Source of the DNA: Blasia pusilla
Lineage: Eukaryota; Marchantiophyta; Marchantiopsida; Blasiales
Assembly (NCBI GenBank): GCA_050084515.1
Contig: CM114271.1
Coordinates: forward strand, 11,656,001-11,720,000
Length of the DNA: 64,000 bases
Reading direction: 5' to 3'
The position numbers were made by a program, and so were the translations under genes. Under the pieces are notes generated by a model. It was not told the origin of the DNA, ran no database searches, and saw only the letters and a program-made list of their open reading frames with translations. Shown here piece by piece: positions 48,305-60,800 of this stretch (position 1 is the stretch's first letter; every line of letters starts with the position of its first letter).

Positions 48305-48445
48305 TTTGAGCAGATCGCATTTGAGACGGCAAGGAAGACCTTGGTAAGGAGCAAGTAGATTCCTCAATGTGTGTTTCAGCATATCGCAATTAGACGACAA
48401 GGAAGATCTTGGTAAGGAGTAAGTAGATTCCTCAATGTGGCTGAC
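48305..48445. repeat. Imperfect tandem duplication of about 68 bp
   Basis: Two successive copies of CGGCAAGGAAGACCTTGGTA ... AAGTAGATTCCTCAATGTG; the second has GACGACAAGGAAGATCTTGG. It lies just downstream of the CT tract. Confidence 0.75.
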
Positions 48446-49069
48446 TTACATTTCGGGAACTTCTACATCCTCTTCTATCGTAGTGTATGTCATTAATTAT
48501 GCACTTTATTGTACTTTTTTCCCTGACATAGCACTTCCTTGCTTGCCACACAATATAACTCTTTCTTCGTCAAAAGGCTGCTACAGTTATGTTTTCTTTG
48601 CGATATGGAGGGTATCTATTTTTAGTAGAGTTTTCGAATGAATAATGGGCCCTAGAAAAAATTTAGTGCTGAAGTAATGGGATTTCTTTAAATACTCTCT
48701 TAGGCAACTAAAAAGATTGCTTGTAGTACCAGGGAATGCTAAAGCACCAATTGATCCAGAGTGCAATAAGGGAGTGCAGTAGTAATACGTATTGCATGAG
48801 GTATGCTTTACGTTGTCACATCTAAATAAAATAGATGAAGTAAAGTCACGCTATGGAACTTAGGCTATCGAGCTGGCTTCAGAGATCCTCTCGAACGTTT
48901 CCAAGACATGGATAAGTATGTATTCTAAATTGATGACACGCTAAAGGCGTTGGAAATGGGAGCAGTGTAGACGTTGATCGTGCGGGAAAGTTTAGAGGTG
49001 AACCGATACCTGTTCAGAGGATAATTCTCAAGGAGTAACTGCTTCTGAGGGCATCATGCCTTATATATA
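48446..49069. other. Spacer before the first copia element, no gene seen
   Basis: AT-rich with only short ORFs. No motif recognised. The final TTATATATA is the insertion site of the copia element. Confidence 0.5.
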
Positions 49070-49492
49070 TGTTGGATTCTCAACATCCACTTCTCTGAGC
49101 ACAATTAATCAGATTAGCCCCCTTATATGAAGAGAAGCCTAGATTGATGGTTTCGATTTAGATGTCGAAGGAGTCATAGTAATATGACGTAGGTGGTTTC
49201 AGGAGTAGCGTTACTAGGATTATCTAACCCTATATTGCATCAGGGTGCGGGGCACCGCACCCTGATGCAAAAATTTTCTATTTATAGAAATAAAGAAAAA
49301 TAGGTTAAAACCCTAGTTTCCCGAGTAGTAAAATAGTCGGGAGCCGCGGCGGTAGTGCATTCTCGTATGTCAAGTTATCTCCATGTTCAGGTTCCATCGA
49401 AGCTCTTTTGTGAGCGCACGGGCGGACTAGGCCACTTTGTATCTCTAAGTTATATAAAGATTTCAGTATTTCGTCACTTTTTTTTTCTCACA
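49070..49492 (+). repeat. 5' LTR of copia element 1
   Basis: 423 bp, TG...CA ends. It carries a ~34-bp stretch near its start (TCTGAGCACAATTAATCAGA) that the 3' LTR lacks, and a local inverted repeat GGGTGCGG/CCGCACCC around 49246-49263. Confidence 0.9.
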
Positions 49493-49510
49493 TGGTATCA
49501 GGGCAATAGG
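49493..49510 (+). promoter_or_regulatory. Primer-binding site of copia element 1
   Basis: TGGTATCAGGGCAATAGG directly follows the LTR. It resembles the complement of the initiator methionine tRNA 3' end (TGGTATCAGAGC), as in many plant copia elements. Confidence 0.8.
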
Positions 49511-49564
49511 TTTTCTAGTATTTTGTATTTGGCAATCTAGTGTGTTTGCACAAAATATTGAGAG

Positions 49565-49720
49565 ATGGCTACTTCTTCGTCAGTTCGTGCTCGCCCTTCT
49601 CTGCAGGGTGAAGGGAAGTTAGATTGGTCTAACTATACATTGTGGAAGTTCAAAATGAGAACTGTCCTCGAGTCGTTTCAAGAAAACTGGAGCAGTCATT
49701 GAGGATGCCAATGGGAAATT
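49565..49720 (+). pseudogene. Gag stub of copia element 1
   Basis: It starts MATSSSVRARPSLQGEGKLD, then WSNYTLWKFKMRTVLES, the typical start of a copia Gag. The reading then jumps, near 49675-49690, straight into the protease tail (EDANGKLVGEGIRRGNIYKL). The capsid body, zinc knuckle and protease active site are deleted. Confidence 0.75.
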
Positions 49721-49721
49721 A

Positions 49722-50560
49722 GTGGGTGAAGGTATACGACGTGGAAATATCTACAAGTTGTATGCTTTCACGACAAGTGTAGGTACAGATCTTAGGAGCA
49801 GTAAGTTATGGTATAAAAGATTTGGTCACCTAAGCTTTCCCTTACTAAGTCAGATGCAGAAATCTGGCATGGTTGTTGATTTACCAATAATTTCTGGAGT
49901 GTCGGATACATGTGAAGCTTGTATAATGGGCAAGCAGCACTGAAAACCATTTCCACAAGAGTATAGCAATAGAGCAAAGGCTCCTCTAGAGATGATTCAT
50001 GTTGATCTCTGTGGTAAAATGAGAAGAGTGGCATTAGGTGGTTCTTCCTACTTCTTTTTAGTTGTCGACGATTATAGTAGGAAGATGTGGGTTTATTTCC
50101 TTCGTGAGAAGGCAAGTGCTTTTGGAAAATTTAAAGTATGGCAGAAGTTGGTTGAGAATGAGACAGGAAAAAAGGTACAAAAGCTTCGCACTGATTGAGG
50201 AGGAGAATTCTTATCAACAGAATTCAACAAATATTTGGGGGAGCATGGAATCAAGGGATAATTAACCACGGCACATACATCACAACAAAATGGAGTTGTT
50301 GAGCGTCAAAACCGTACAGTGGTGGAGGTGGCAAGATGTATGATGAAAGCAAAAGGTTTGACAAAAGGATTTTGGGCTCAAGCTGTTAATACTGCCATTT
50401 ACATTCTAAATAGAAGTGCTACCAAGTCAGTGCAAAGCATGACTCCTCGTCAATCATACTCAAGTAAGATACCATCAGTCCAGCATTTCAGGACTTTTGG
50501 TAGTGAGTGCTTGTACATATATTTGAAGCATCCAGGACCAAGCTGAAGTCCAAGAGCAAG
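49722..50560 (+). pseudogene. Integrase of copia element 1
   Basis: The pre-integrase zinc region has LWYKRFGHLSFPLLSQMQKS and CEACIMGKQH. The core has EMIHVDLCGKM (Asp), VVDDYSRKMWVYFLREK, LRTD(stop)GGEF (second Asp) and QQNGVVERQNRTVVEVA (catalytic Glu). Stops at HRKPFP, TDRGGEF and the block before LTTAHTSQQ fit CGA to TGA or CAA to TAA. Confidence 0.9.
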
Positions 50561-50959
50561 AAGTGCATCTTTATGGGATACAATGATGAGTCTAAAGCTT
50601 ATTGCCTATGGTGTCTTGAGGCAAAGGAGATGCTTGTAATTTGTGATGTGGTGTTCCACGAACAGCCTCGTCAAATGGCGGATATCAGTGGTCCATCCAC
50701 ATTATCATCAAACAAAGAGATAACCCATCAGAGCACACCACCTATGTTTACACCAGATCATCAAGAAGAAGAATTTGGTGATGATTACAAAGAGCAACCT
50801 GCTCTTCCACTAACCTAAGTAGATAAAGCAACTCTTGGATGCTAAGGATCCACCAGCAACTGATGAAGTTGTTACACATCGAAGGAGATCCAAGAGACTA
50901 GAGGAGCAAAATAGAGTTTCCGCACATCTCGTCAACATGGCCTTGATGACAGAGCTCTT

Positions 50960-52480
50960 GAAGGTGGAAGAGCCATCATGCTTGGATGAGGCCCTTGCTC
51001 ATCCTTAATGGGAAGAGGCCATGCAGATGGAGATGGACGCTATTCAGAGAAATGAAACTTGGACTTTGGTTGAGAAGCCAAAGGACAGGAAGATAATACA
51101 CACCAAGTGGGTGTACAAGACCAAGTACAAGTCGGATGGTACATTGGATAAATTCAAAGCGAGGTTGGTTGCACAAGGATGCTCACAAATCAAAAGTTTT
51201 GACTACTATGAGACTTTTTCTCCTACTGCAAGGATGACAACCATTCGAATTGTTCTAGTGGTTGTAGGAACAAGACGTTGGCCTATATACCAATACGATG
51301 TGAAGTCTGCCTTTCTAAACAAGAGTCTCAAGAAGGAGTTGTATGTATCTCAACCACCAGGTTTTGAGACACTCGGATCCGAAGAAAAATTATGTTTACT
51401 TCATCGAGCATTGTATGGGTTGAAGCAAGCCCCAAGGGTATGGTATCAACGAATAGATACATTCTTCCGGGAGAAGGGTCTCATCAATAGTCCGAAAGAA
51501 GCAAATTTGTATGTGTTTTGCGAAGATGGGATGTATATGTTGATGTGGTGTATGTGGATGATCTTATCATCACAAGAGACCACAGTAAGAAAATAGAGGA
51601 AATGAAGGGAGTGTTGAAATCTGAGTTTGAAATGTCAGATTTAGGTCTGTTGCATTACTTTATACGGTTGGAGATTTGGCAACAGTCAAATTCTATTTTT
51701 CTCTCTCAGCAAAAGTATGTTAGAGAAATCTTGAAGGCATTCGGGATGACCGAGTGTAAGGAAGTGGTCTTGCCAATGGAGGTAGAGTTGAAACTCTCGA
51801 TGGAGGATATTTCACCATTGGTAGAAGAAAAGTTGTACAAAAAGCTTATAGGCAGTTTCATATTTTTGTGTAACACTAGACCAGACATTAGCTTCACTGT
51901 GGGAGTGTTGAGTAGGTTCTCAACTAAGCCTCCGGAGAACCATTGGAAGGGAGGGATGCGTGTGCTGAAGTACATCAAAGGCACTATCGAGTACGACATC
52001 ACCTATGGAGCAGGGATGGAAATGACACCTTTTTGTGACTCGGATTGGACAAGAGATTCAGATTCTCGAAGATCAGTTTTGGGTTATTTCTTCTTGGTAG
52101 GATCAGGTGTGGTGTCATGGGTAAGCAAGAAGCAACCTACAGTGGCTCTTTCTTCTACCGAGGCAGAGTACAAGGCGGCTTGTTATGCGTCTTGTGAAGC
52201 AGTATGGTTGAGATGGATATTGGAGGACATAGGAGAAGTACGAGAAAGTGCTACTGTAATGTAGTGTGACAATCAGAGTTGCATTGCCATAGCACATAAT
52301 CTTGTGTTTCATGCTCTTACAAAGCACATAGAGATCCAGTATCATTTTGTTCGTGAATTGATCGAGTGAGAGGTTTTGAAGTTAGTCTATTGTCCAACAG
52401 AGGATAACCGTGCAGGATAACTTCACGAAAGCTTTGAGCGGAGATCAGCTTCACCGACATCTAAAGGGTCTTGGCATAGG
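50960..52480 (+). pseudogene. Reverse transcriptase/RNase H of copia element 1
   Basis: It contains AMQMEMDAIQRNETWTLVEK, FKARLVAQGCSQ, YQYDVKSAFLNKSLKKELYV, LYGLKQAPRVWYQRID and the catalytic block VVYVDDLIITRD (YVDD kept). RNase H follows in frame (FCDSDWTRDSDSRRSVLGYF, VALSSTEAEYKAACYASCEA). A frame change lies around 51518-51596 and a TAG at 52262. The two long open stretches (191 and 248 codons) make this the best-preserved Pol part in the window. Confidence 0.92.
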
Positions 52481-52524
52481 TCCAAGAGAGTAGTCCACAT
52501 GAGAGTGGATATTGAGGGGGGGGG

Positions 52525-52913
52525 TGTTGGATTCTCAACATCCACTTGTATGAGGAGAAGCCTAGATTGATGGTTTTGACTTAGACGTCGGAGGAGTCAT
52601 AGTAATATGACGTAGGTGGTTACATGAGTAGCGTTACTAGGATTATCTAACCCTATATTGCATCAAGATGCACGGTATCCCGATGGAAAATTTTTCTATG
52701 AATAGAAACGAAGAAAAATAGGTAGAAACCCTAGTTTTCCCGAGTAGTGAAATAGTCAAGAGCCGCAGCAGTAGTGCATTCTCGTATGTCGAGTTATCTC
52801 CATGTTTAGGTTCCATTGAAGCTCTTCTGTGAGCGCACAGACGGACTAGGCCACTTTGTATCTCTAAGTTTTGTAAAGATTTCAGTGATTTTCTCACTTT
52901 CTATTTTTTCACA
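52525..52913 (+). repeat. 3' LTR of copia element 1
   Basis: 389 bp, about 90% identical to the 5' LTR by eye apart from the missing ~34-bp stretch. It is preceded by the purine tract and ends TTTTTTCACA. Confidence 0.9.
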
Positions 52914-53044
52914 AAATATATCCAACCATGGAATTGGTTGAATTCGGCTCAAGTGGTGTTGTGTATCAGGTACAGGAGCAAAGGAAGACTCAAATATCGC
53001 GGAGGGGACCAAGATATTCACTCCTTCACCTACCAAGTATTTAT

Positions 53045-53352
53045 TGAAGATTGAGTTACAGTCAAGCTCATGAGACACTTGAATTGCTACATTTGGTGCT
53101 CATACAAAGTAGGGAAGCTTGATCTTGGTTAGTCAGTTAAGCGCGATTATCTTAACAAGGGTTAGTTAATCACAATTAGTCTAACTCGAGATTATGGTTA
53201 AGGTTAGTATTAGGTTTGCTTGTACATATCCTATATAATTGAGAAGGGGACCAGCCTCCTTTCATTCTCTCATTGCAAATTTTTTTTCTCCATGGTGGTA
53301 TGTGTGTGTGAGTCGCTTCCCACTAGTTATGCTTCTTTAGCAGTTTTCCACA
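53045..53352 (+). repeat. 5' LTR of copia element 2
   Basis: 308 bp, ending TTTTCCACA next to the primer site. It contains CTATATAATTGAGAAG, a likely TATA box (TATATAA). Confidence 0.9.
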
Positions 53353-53860
53353 TGGTACCAGAGCGATAGGAGAACATTACTTGAAATTCTTGCTATTTAA
53401 GGAGAGAAGAGAAGGCACAATTTCACTTTGGGAGAAGGAAATTTGTTTAGAGCTTAGTGGGTGCAAATTTCAGGTGGAGCTTTTACGGTGATAAAATTGT
53501 AGAAGCATTTTTTAAGGCTTTTCCGATTGATTTAGCCATGAGGATCCGCAATGACTAGTCCAGAGCCAAAGGTTGGTTCTAGTCGTGTTGTAGAGCTTGT
53601 TGAGAGCTTTACAATGCATCTAAAATTGCTCGATTCTGACATTCTGAGCTTCTATAGTAGCAATTTTAATGTAGGAAAGTGCAATTAGTGAAGAAATGTT
53701 GTGCAGTTTGCTCTTTAAAGACCAATTTCAATTAGTTCTTTCATACAGTTGATCAATTTTGGAAAATTTCAGGTCGATTTCTTGTAGGAGTGGTGTATGA
53801 TTCAATTAGAGCAGTAGAGAGCATGAAATTATGTTTTTTTTGTGAGTGAAATCGTTCGTC

Positions 53861-54715
53861 ACGGAGTATTCCTCAGTAGTAATCACAAGCGAGAAGCTAG
53901 ATAAGCAGAATTACAATGTTTGGAAGTTTTGCATAAAAAAATTTCTCATGCGTCAAGAATTATGGAAGCTTGTCAAAGGTGATGAGGCCAAACCTGAAGG
54001 TGACTCAACAGACTTGAATGTTCGCGCCTAGAATAAACGTGCAAGGCAAGTAATCCACTACATTTCAATAACGATCAATTCGCCAATGATAGGTCACATT
54101 CAAGATGTTGATATTCCAAAGGAGATCTGGGATGCATTGGAAAAGTTATTCCAAACATCTACAAAGGCCAGAAAGCTTCAATTGAAACAACAATTGAACG
54201 AATTGAGGAAAGGATTATATGATTATATGTGTAAAGGATATATCAATGATTATATTTTGAGTGTTAGACATATTGTTGATCAGTTGAATAGCATTGGAGT
54301 GATAGTAGAATATGATGATCTGATCTTGTTCACTCTTCAAGGCCTTCCCAAGGATTACAAGTCCTTTGAGATCTCTATCTTTGTTAGAGAGAAGTATCCA
54401 ACCTTTCAAGAGTTAGTCCCATTGTTAATCAGTGAAGAGATGCCCCTAGTAGGCAAGGGTAGCTCGTCTAGTCTGCAAGAGAGTGCGCTATTTGCAGGTT
54501 ATGGATCAAACAGAGGTAGGGGTCGTGGCAGAAGCTTCTATGGTCTTGGTGGATATCAAGCATATGGAGGAAGAGGCACTCAATATAATGTCACTCAATC
54601 AACTACGAACCAGTACCAAACATAATTACAAGGTGGTGATGATGGAAACCGTTGGGGTCGAGGTTAGCAGTAGAGGATCCTTGGATATTGCAGTTACTGT
54701 GGCATAAAGGATCAC
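53861..54715 (+). pseudogene. Gag of copia element 2 (UBN2-type)
   Basis: After the lost start (ACG at 53861) it reads TSEKLDKQNYNVWKFCIKKF, VIHYISITINSPMIG, WDALEKLFQTSTKARKLQLK, VRHIVDQLNSIGV and a Gly/Arg-rich tail (YGSNRGRGRGRSF). The zinc knuckle CSYCGIKDHYAKFW has lost its last Cys at the deletion junction. A TAG replaces the Trp codon kept at the same place in element 3 (AWNKRARQV). Confidence 0.85.
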
Positions 54716-54949
54716 TATGCAAAGTTTTGGAAATGTTCTCTATGTTTCTACCATTGCAAGAAACCTGATCTCTGTAGGATAGATAGTAGAACAAGGTTAT
54801 CAAGTGAAGTTTAATGCAGATGGTTGTTTTATTGAAACAATGGATGACCACACTACGATACCCAAAGGAACCAGATCTGGAAGAATGTTCAAATTAGATG
54901 TTTCTATGCCAGAGATTCAAACAACAATGTATGGTCAAACTCGCCAACA

Positions 54950-55800
54950 AGTCACAGATCTAAATGTATGGCATAAAAGAATTGGACCTATGAATCTTCA
55001 ATGATTACAAAGTCTTTCATCATCTAATATAGTAATAAGACTCCCTAAATTAGCGAGTCTTGCTACGTTAGAGGTATGTCCTGCTTGCCAATTTGGAAAA
55101 CAAGCTAGATTTCTTTTTCCAAAGCAAGGTAGAAGAACATCCAAGATATTGGAGTTGATCCACAGTGATGTGTGGACAACATCACATTATAGCCTTAGTG
55201 GTTGCGAATACTTTGTTTCATTTATTGATGACTTTTCTAGGTATACATGGGTATACTTTCTGAAAGCCAAGTCACATGTATTCTTAGTGTTCCAAACATT
55301 CAGAGTTCTAGTAGAGAAGCAAACTCAACAACACATTCTAAAATTGCATTGTGATGGAGGAGGAGAGTATCTTTCAACACAGTTTGATGATTATTTACGT
55401 CAGAATGGCATCCAACGTTAAGTAACTTGTCGTTACACTCCACAACAAAATAGAGTGGCTGAGAGGAAGAATCGACATATTGTTGAAGCGGCGAGAGCTA
55501 TGCTGAATGAGAAGAACATACCTAAGGTGTATTGGGTAGAGGCTGTAGCATGTGCAGTCTTCTTAATCAACCAAACTCCAATAACAGGAGTTCATGATAA
55601 AACTCCATTCGAAGTCTTCACAGGAAGTAAACCTCATTTCTCCTTCTTGAAAGTATTGGGCTATATTTGTTATGCTTATGTTCCTTCTGAGCGACGATAG
55701 AAATTAGACCCCAAGTTTGAAAGATGTATCTTCATTGGGTATGCTGATAGAACTAAGGGATATAGTGCTATATTCCATCCTCTAGGTAGCTTATTATTAG
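54950..55800 (+). pseudogene. Integrase of copia element 2
   Basis: It reads LNVWHKRIGPMNLQ and CPACQFGKQARF (pre-integrase, with the second His of HX..H changed to Pro), then ILELIHSDVWTTS (Asp), FIDDFSRYTWVYFLKAKS, LHCDGGGEYLSTQF (Asp) and QQNRVAERKNRHIVEAARAM (Glu). Stops at QR(Q)VTC and RR(Q)KLDPK fit C-to-T changes. Confidence 0.88.
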
Positions 55801-56029
55801 TCACGATGTTGTCTTTGATGAGCTAAAGTCATGGTATGCTCCATCTGAGCCTATTCCACCTCTAAACTTTTCTATTGAGGGGGAGAATGTGATTGTAAAC
55901 CAACAGACATTGTCTTTTACTTCCCCAAGTACAAGTGTAGGACTAGGAGAGGTCATAGATTCATCACTTAAATCTGTGAGTCCATGGACGTGAAGAGTAT
56001 GTATTCAGTCTGCTGACACTAGTCAGAGC

Positions 56030-57022
56030 TTGAGTCAGGTGTTAGAGGCATCTACTTCTGAACAACAACTTTGTAGATCAAGTCGAGTTACACATCCAGT
56101 TCATAGATTTATAAATGAAGGTTTCCTTGCGACACATCATGCATATATGATGACTACCCTTCAAAAACAGGAGCCGAGTTATTTTGAAGAAGTTGCAAGT
56201 AAAGTGGAATGGATTGAAGTTGTGGAGGAAGAGCTTGCTACATTAAGACATCAACAAACATGAGAGCTGGTTGATATACCTTCCGATAAGGAAGCTATTG
56301 GTTTCAAATGGGTTTCCTAAATCAAGGGTAATCAAGATGGTACAATTAATAAATACAAAGCGAGATTGGTGGCTAAGGGCTATGCACAATAATATGGTAT
56401 CGATTATGAGGAAACATTTGGCCTTGTTGCAAAGATGGCGACTACGAGAACATTGGTTACAGCTGCAGTAAGTAAGAAGTGGAGATTACATCACATAGAC
56501 ATCAAGAATGTCTTCTTGAATGGAGGTCTATATGAGGAGGTATATATGACTCAACCACCTAGATACGAGCCTTCCAAGTTTCCATTTCGCGTATGTAGGT
56601 TAAAGAAAGCTCTATACGGGCTCAAACAAGTTCCAAGAGCTTGGTATGGCAAGATTACATACGTCCTACAAGAGTTGGGTTTTAGGGTATGTGATTCTGA
56701 CTCCTCGTTATATGTCTTGAGAGGACAAGATCATACGGTTCTCTTTATATTGTATGTTGACGATCTCGTGATTACTTGGAGTACTGAAGAAATGGTATAA
56801 TAAGTGAAGCTTAAGTTACAAGCAGCATTTGATATGAAGGACTTGGGAGAACTTAAGTACTTCCTTGGTATTGAGTTTATCAAGGTTGGAGAGAGCATGT
56901 GGTTACTACAATGAAAATATGCTCTTCATATGCTTTTAAAATATGGTATGACAGCTTGTAAACCAATCTCTACACCGTTGGACGAGAGTGTGAAGCTAAG
57001 AGTGGATGAAGGAGAGTTGCTT
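56030..57022 (+). pseudogene. Reverse transcriptase of copia element 2
   Basis: It reads EWIEVVEEELATLRHQQT(stop)ELVDIPSDKEAIGFKW, YKARLVAKGYAQ(stop)YGIDYEETF, HHIDIKNVFLNGGLYEEVYM, LYGLKQVPRAWYGKI and FILYVDDLVIT (YVDD intact). The frame is closed by several stops, and the thumb ends in a deletion after DEGELL. Confidence 0.9.
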
Positions 57023-57419
57023 GTTCTTCAGTAGCACATTAGTTGCTTTATCTTCAACAGAGGCTGAGTACATAGGAGCAACCAATGCAACATGTGAGGC
57101 GGTGTGGCTTCATCGATTACTTGTTGAGATTGGTGTTAGTAACTTAGGATCTAGTGTAATATATGCAGACAATATTAGTAGCATCAAGCTTGCTAATAAC
57201 TATATGTTTCATGCTCGTATAAAGCATGTTGAGGTGCACTATCATTTTATTAGAGAGAAAGTGCTTGCAGAAGAAATTGATCTTGTGTATATAGGTATAG
57301 ATCACCAAATTGCTGACATCTTTACAAAGGCATTGTCGAGAGATAAGTTTGAGATGTTTAGAAATGATTTAGGCGTTAGAGATATCGATATGAGCTTGAG
57401 GAGGAGTATTGAAGGTTGA
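57023..57419 (+). pseudogene. RNase H C-terminal part of copia element 2
   Basis: STLVALSSTEAEYIGATNAT, CEAVWLHRLLVEIG, VIYADNISSIKLANN and HIRTKH-like ARIKHVEVHYHFIREKV are all RNase H or post-RNase H blocks, ending DIFTKALSRDKFEMF. The N-terminal RNase H Asp region was lost in the deletion. Confidence 0.88.
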
Positions 57420-57716
57420 GTTACAGTCAAGCTCATGAGACACCTGAATTGCTATATTTAGTACTCACACAAAGTAGAGAAGCTTAATCTTGGTTAATCG
57501 GTTAAACGTGATTATCTCAACTAGGGTTAGTTAATCATAATTAGTCTAACTTGAGACTATGGTTAAAGTTAGGGTTAGGGTTTCTTTTACATACCGTATA
57601 TAATTGAGAAGAGGACCAACCTCCACTCATTCTCTCATTGCAAATTTCGTTCTCCATGGTGGTGTGTGTGAGAGAGAGTCGTTTCCAACCAATTATGCTT
57701 CATTAGCAATTTTCCA
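57410..57716 (+). repeat. 3' LTR of copia element 2
   Basis: It begins TGAAGGTTGAGTTACAG after a purine-rich tract (GAGCTTGAGGAGGAGTAT). It ends TTTTCCA and appears to lack the last CA found in the other copies. Confidence 0.85.
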
Positions 57717-57862
57717 TAGTAATTACTTGTACGTCACTCTTCTCCTTGTTCTTCTTGCGCTTTCACGTGGGTTAGTCACTTGCTTGAGTGTTTAATTTGA
57801 TGTGAGTGTAAGGTGAAGTACTATGGTCACTCACAAAAAATTAGCTTTATAGTTTTCTTGTC

Positions 57863-60800
57863 TTGATCTTCGGTGGAAACATTTATAAGACCAGGGCCAT
57901 GATGAAGTGTACATATCAAAGGATTGAGTCATTATCTAAAGTCTGGTGTGTTACATTTGCCATTCAGGAATGTCCTTGGAAGCGTTGGACCACATCGGTG
58001 AAGATAGTTAGTGACGATTTAAATCTCCATCGAGATAAGTCCCAAGTCAGGTATATGTGCCTTATCATACTTGTCTTGACTCCACGTGGGTATGCATTAA
58101 TCTAAGATGACAACATCTCTACTGTGGTTTATGAAATTCGTTATTGAGGCAATATGTCATGGTTTTGGATGTATTTGGAATGTTTCAGTTCAAAGTTTGG
58201 GAGAATCCACTTCCAATCCCCTTTGAATGGATTTGAACCACCCAATTAGGATAAAGGCACACGATTCCAAGTTGTGGCAGCGGGAAAGCACACGAGCTAG
58301 TGTACAGGGCCGTAAAAGATTTTGGTGTCTGTGCAATGACTGTAAGGATGGGTCTACATTATCCATCAGCAAGGTGAAAGCACATTTGAGAAAAAATGGA
58401 CTCTTGGCACTGTGTCGAGCGCCTAAATCGATGGGTGGGACTCTTCAGATGAGGAGTGGCTTATGCATGATCTTGCTGAAAAAAGAAGCCAAGAGGATAA
58501 GACAATGGAGTCAGGCCCCACCTTCCATGTGGATGGAAGGGAGAGATCTTCCATGGCAGATATAGACGAGCACATTGGTGTTCATAAAATGCTCAATGAT
58601 ATTTTCCAGAAATACGACCATATACACGAGGATGAAACTGAAGAGATGTCTCTCCTATCTGATGAATTACTAGAACGGGGAATGTCAAACATAGAACCAC
58701 TATTCAATCATGGAGATGAATATGAGGAGCTTGCTGAAGCTTGCAAACCCTTGTTCCCTACAACAAAAATATATGTTTTGGCGTTTGTCATGTTACTATT
58801 CAGCATTCAAACCACCCATGGCGTCCCAAATGTTGCTATTGAAGAATTTTTGAAACTCCTTTGTAAGTTGGTCCTACCAACGGGAACTTGGTGCCACCAA
58901 GTTATTATGTAGCAAAAAACTCATTGGTAAAGTGGGCTTAGGTTACAACAGTATCCATGCGTGTCCAGCTGGATGTGTTTTATTCCAGGGTGATTTGGCT
59001 GAAGCTGAGATCTGTCCATTATGTGGGAATCCAAGCTTCCGGAAAGTGGGTAGAACCATGGTACCATGTAAGGTATTGAGGCATTTTCGTAGCACACCTC
59101 GGATGAGATGTATGTTTAGATGCGAGACGTTGTCTGAATTGTTAACATGGGCCCCCTTGAACCACAGCAAGGATGGCTTAGTAAGGCATACAATTGATTG
59201 CAAGGCATGGGGCCACACGGACAACTTAAATCCAAAATTTTCCGAGGAGAAGAAGAATGGCAAAGTCTGGATATAAGTTTGGACGGAGTGAATCCATTTT
59301 CAAAAAAGTCCAATTCGTGGTCAACATGGCCCATGCTTCTTGTTAATTATAACTTGCCTCCCTCGCTCCAAATTTTTTTTTCTTTGTGATGCTCTCTTTG
59401 ATCATACGAGGAAAGGAGAGTGTAAATGGGAAAAAAATAGACACATACTTGCTTCCTCTAGTAGAAGAGTTCCAAGAAATGTGGAAAGGGGTTAAATTTC
59501 ATGACGTCCGGAAGGTAGGCGGAAGTTGGAACTTCATGTTGAGGGCTAGCTTACTATGGACCATACATGATTATCCGGCACATGGAACTGTAGCTAGGCA
59601 GAGCCACGGGCCTCTAGGATGTACTATATGTAGGCCTCGAGTGGATTCTGATTTTTCAAAGTCTTGCGGCAAGCCCATATACGGTTGTCATCGTCGATAT
59701 CTCCCATTGAGCCATCCATGGAGGACCCGTAGGTATGGATCTAATTTCTACGGGAGGGCAGAACTTAGACCACACGTGCCTAGACTACTTTCTGAAGAGA
59801 TTATTGGATGGGCAAATGAAAAACATACATATGATCAGAGTGGGGGTTGAGAAGATGGCCCTACTGATCCCTACAAGAGAACTGGGGTGAAAAGGCTGAG
59901 TATACTATATTCGTTGCCTTACTGGCCAATATCTTGCTTCCTCTCCATTTTATCCATTCTTTATGTTATGAAATAGTGGCTATAGATGAGGATAGCTTTT
60001 GTTTGATTTGATTGTGGATGTTAGCTATTATGTTCAAGTCGTGAGTTATCCATGCTTCTTTGACCATATAATCAGAATTTACTTATACGTCATATGTTAG
60101 ATGTAATGCACGTTGAGAAGAATATTGGTGAGAATCTAGTGAAGACCTTATTTGGAGTGAAAAGATACTGTGAAAGTCAAGAGAGATTTGGAGGCCCGTG
60201 GGATTCGATCCCATTTGTGGTTGCAACCCTATTCTAGTAGACCCCAAGTTTTTCTTAAACCAATTTCCGATTATTGCCTATTTCCCCATGACTTGAACAC
60301 TTTCCTTTCGAGGATTCAGAACTTGAAGGTGCCATCTGGATATTGTGGAGAACTCTCCAAGCATGTGGTTAATCGAAAATTGGGCACTATGAAACGAGGC
60401 ATTAGGGTTTGTGATAGAGTATATGAGAAGGTTTGAAGACGTGCAGACGCGAGTGTGGGATGATGGGGAGGAAGAGGGGGTCGTTGGTGAGGAGGTAGAA
60501 GGTGCGGGCTTTCCATTTTGACTTTCACGAGAAATGATCAACTTAGCACATCACTATGTGTTGCATAATATAGAGGCCATGGTTGATTGGAAAATGTAAA
60601 ACTCTCCAATATATGCTTTTCAAGGTTGTAGTTATGCTAATTACGGTTCAGAATGTCAAAGTGTATATTCTTTTGGTATTGACACATTAAATATAAAAGA
60701 ATGTACTAATACCATTAACATTGTTATTGAACATAATATATCAATCATGTTAGAGAGAGATTCCTTTTGAAAAGTGGATTCTCCCTGCCATTACACATGA

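Larger units (their letters stand above)
49070..52913 (+). mobile_element. Ty1/copia retrotransposon 1 (internally deleted)
   Basis: Two LTRs start TGTTGGATTCTCAACATCC and end CACA, enclosing a copia-type integrase, RT and RNase H. A primer-binding site follows the 5' LTR, and a purine tract (ATTGAGGGGGGGGG) precedes the 3' LTR. Only a stub of gag and the tail of protease remain, so the element is about 1 kb shorter than usual. The flanking bases are ATATA and AAATA, at best an imperfect target duplication. Confidence 0.92.
53045..57716 (+). mobile_element. Ty1/copia retrotransposon 2
   Basis: LTRs of about 307 bp begin TGAAG(A/G)TTGAGTTACAG. The 5' LTR is followed by TGGTACCAGAGCGATAGG, an initiator-tRNA-like primer site. 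The interior holds gag, integrase, RT and RNase H in copia order. Two deletions are visible by comparison with element 3: one removes the end of the zinc knuckle and the protease active site (near 54729), another removes the RT/RNase H connection (near 57022). The gag start is ACG instead of ATG. The bases before the 5' LTR are TTTAT, with no matching duplication after the 3' LTR. Confidence 0.92.
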
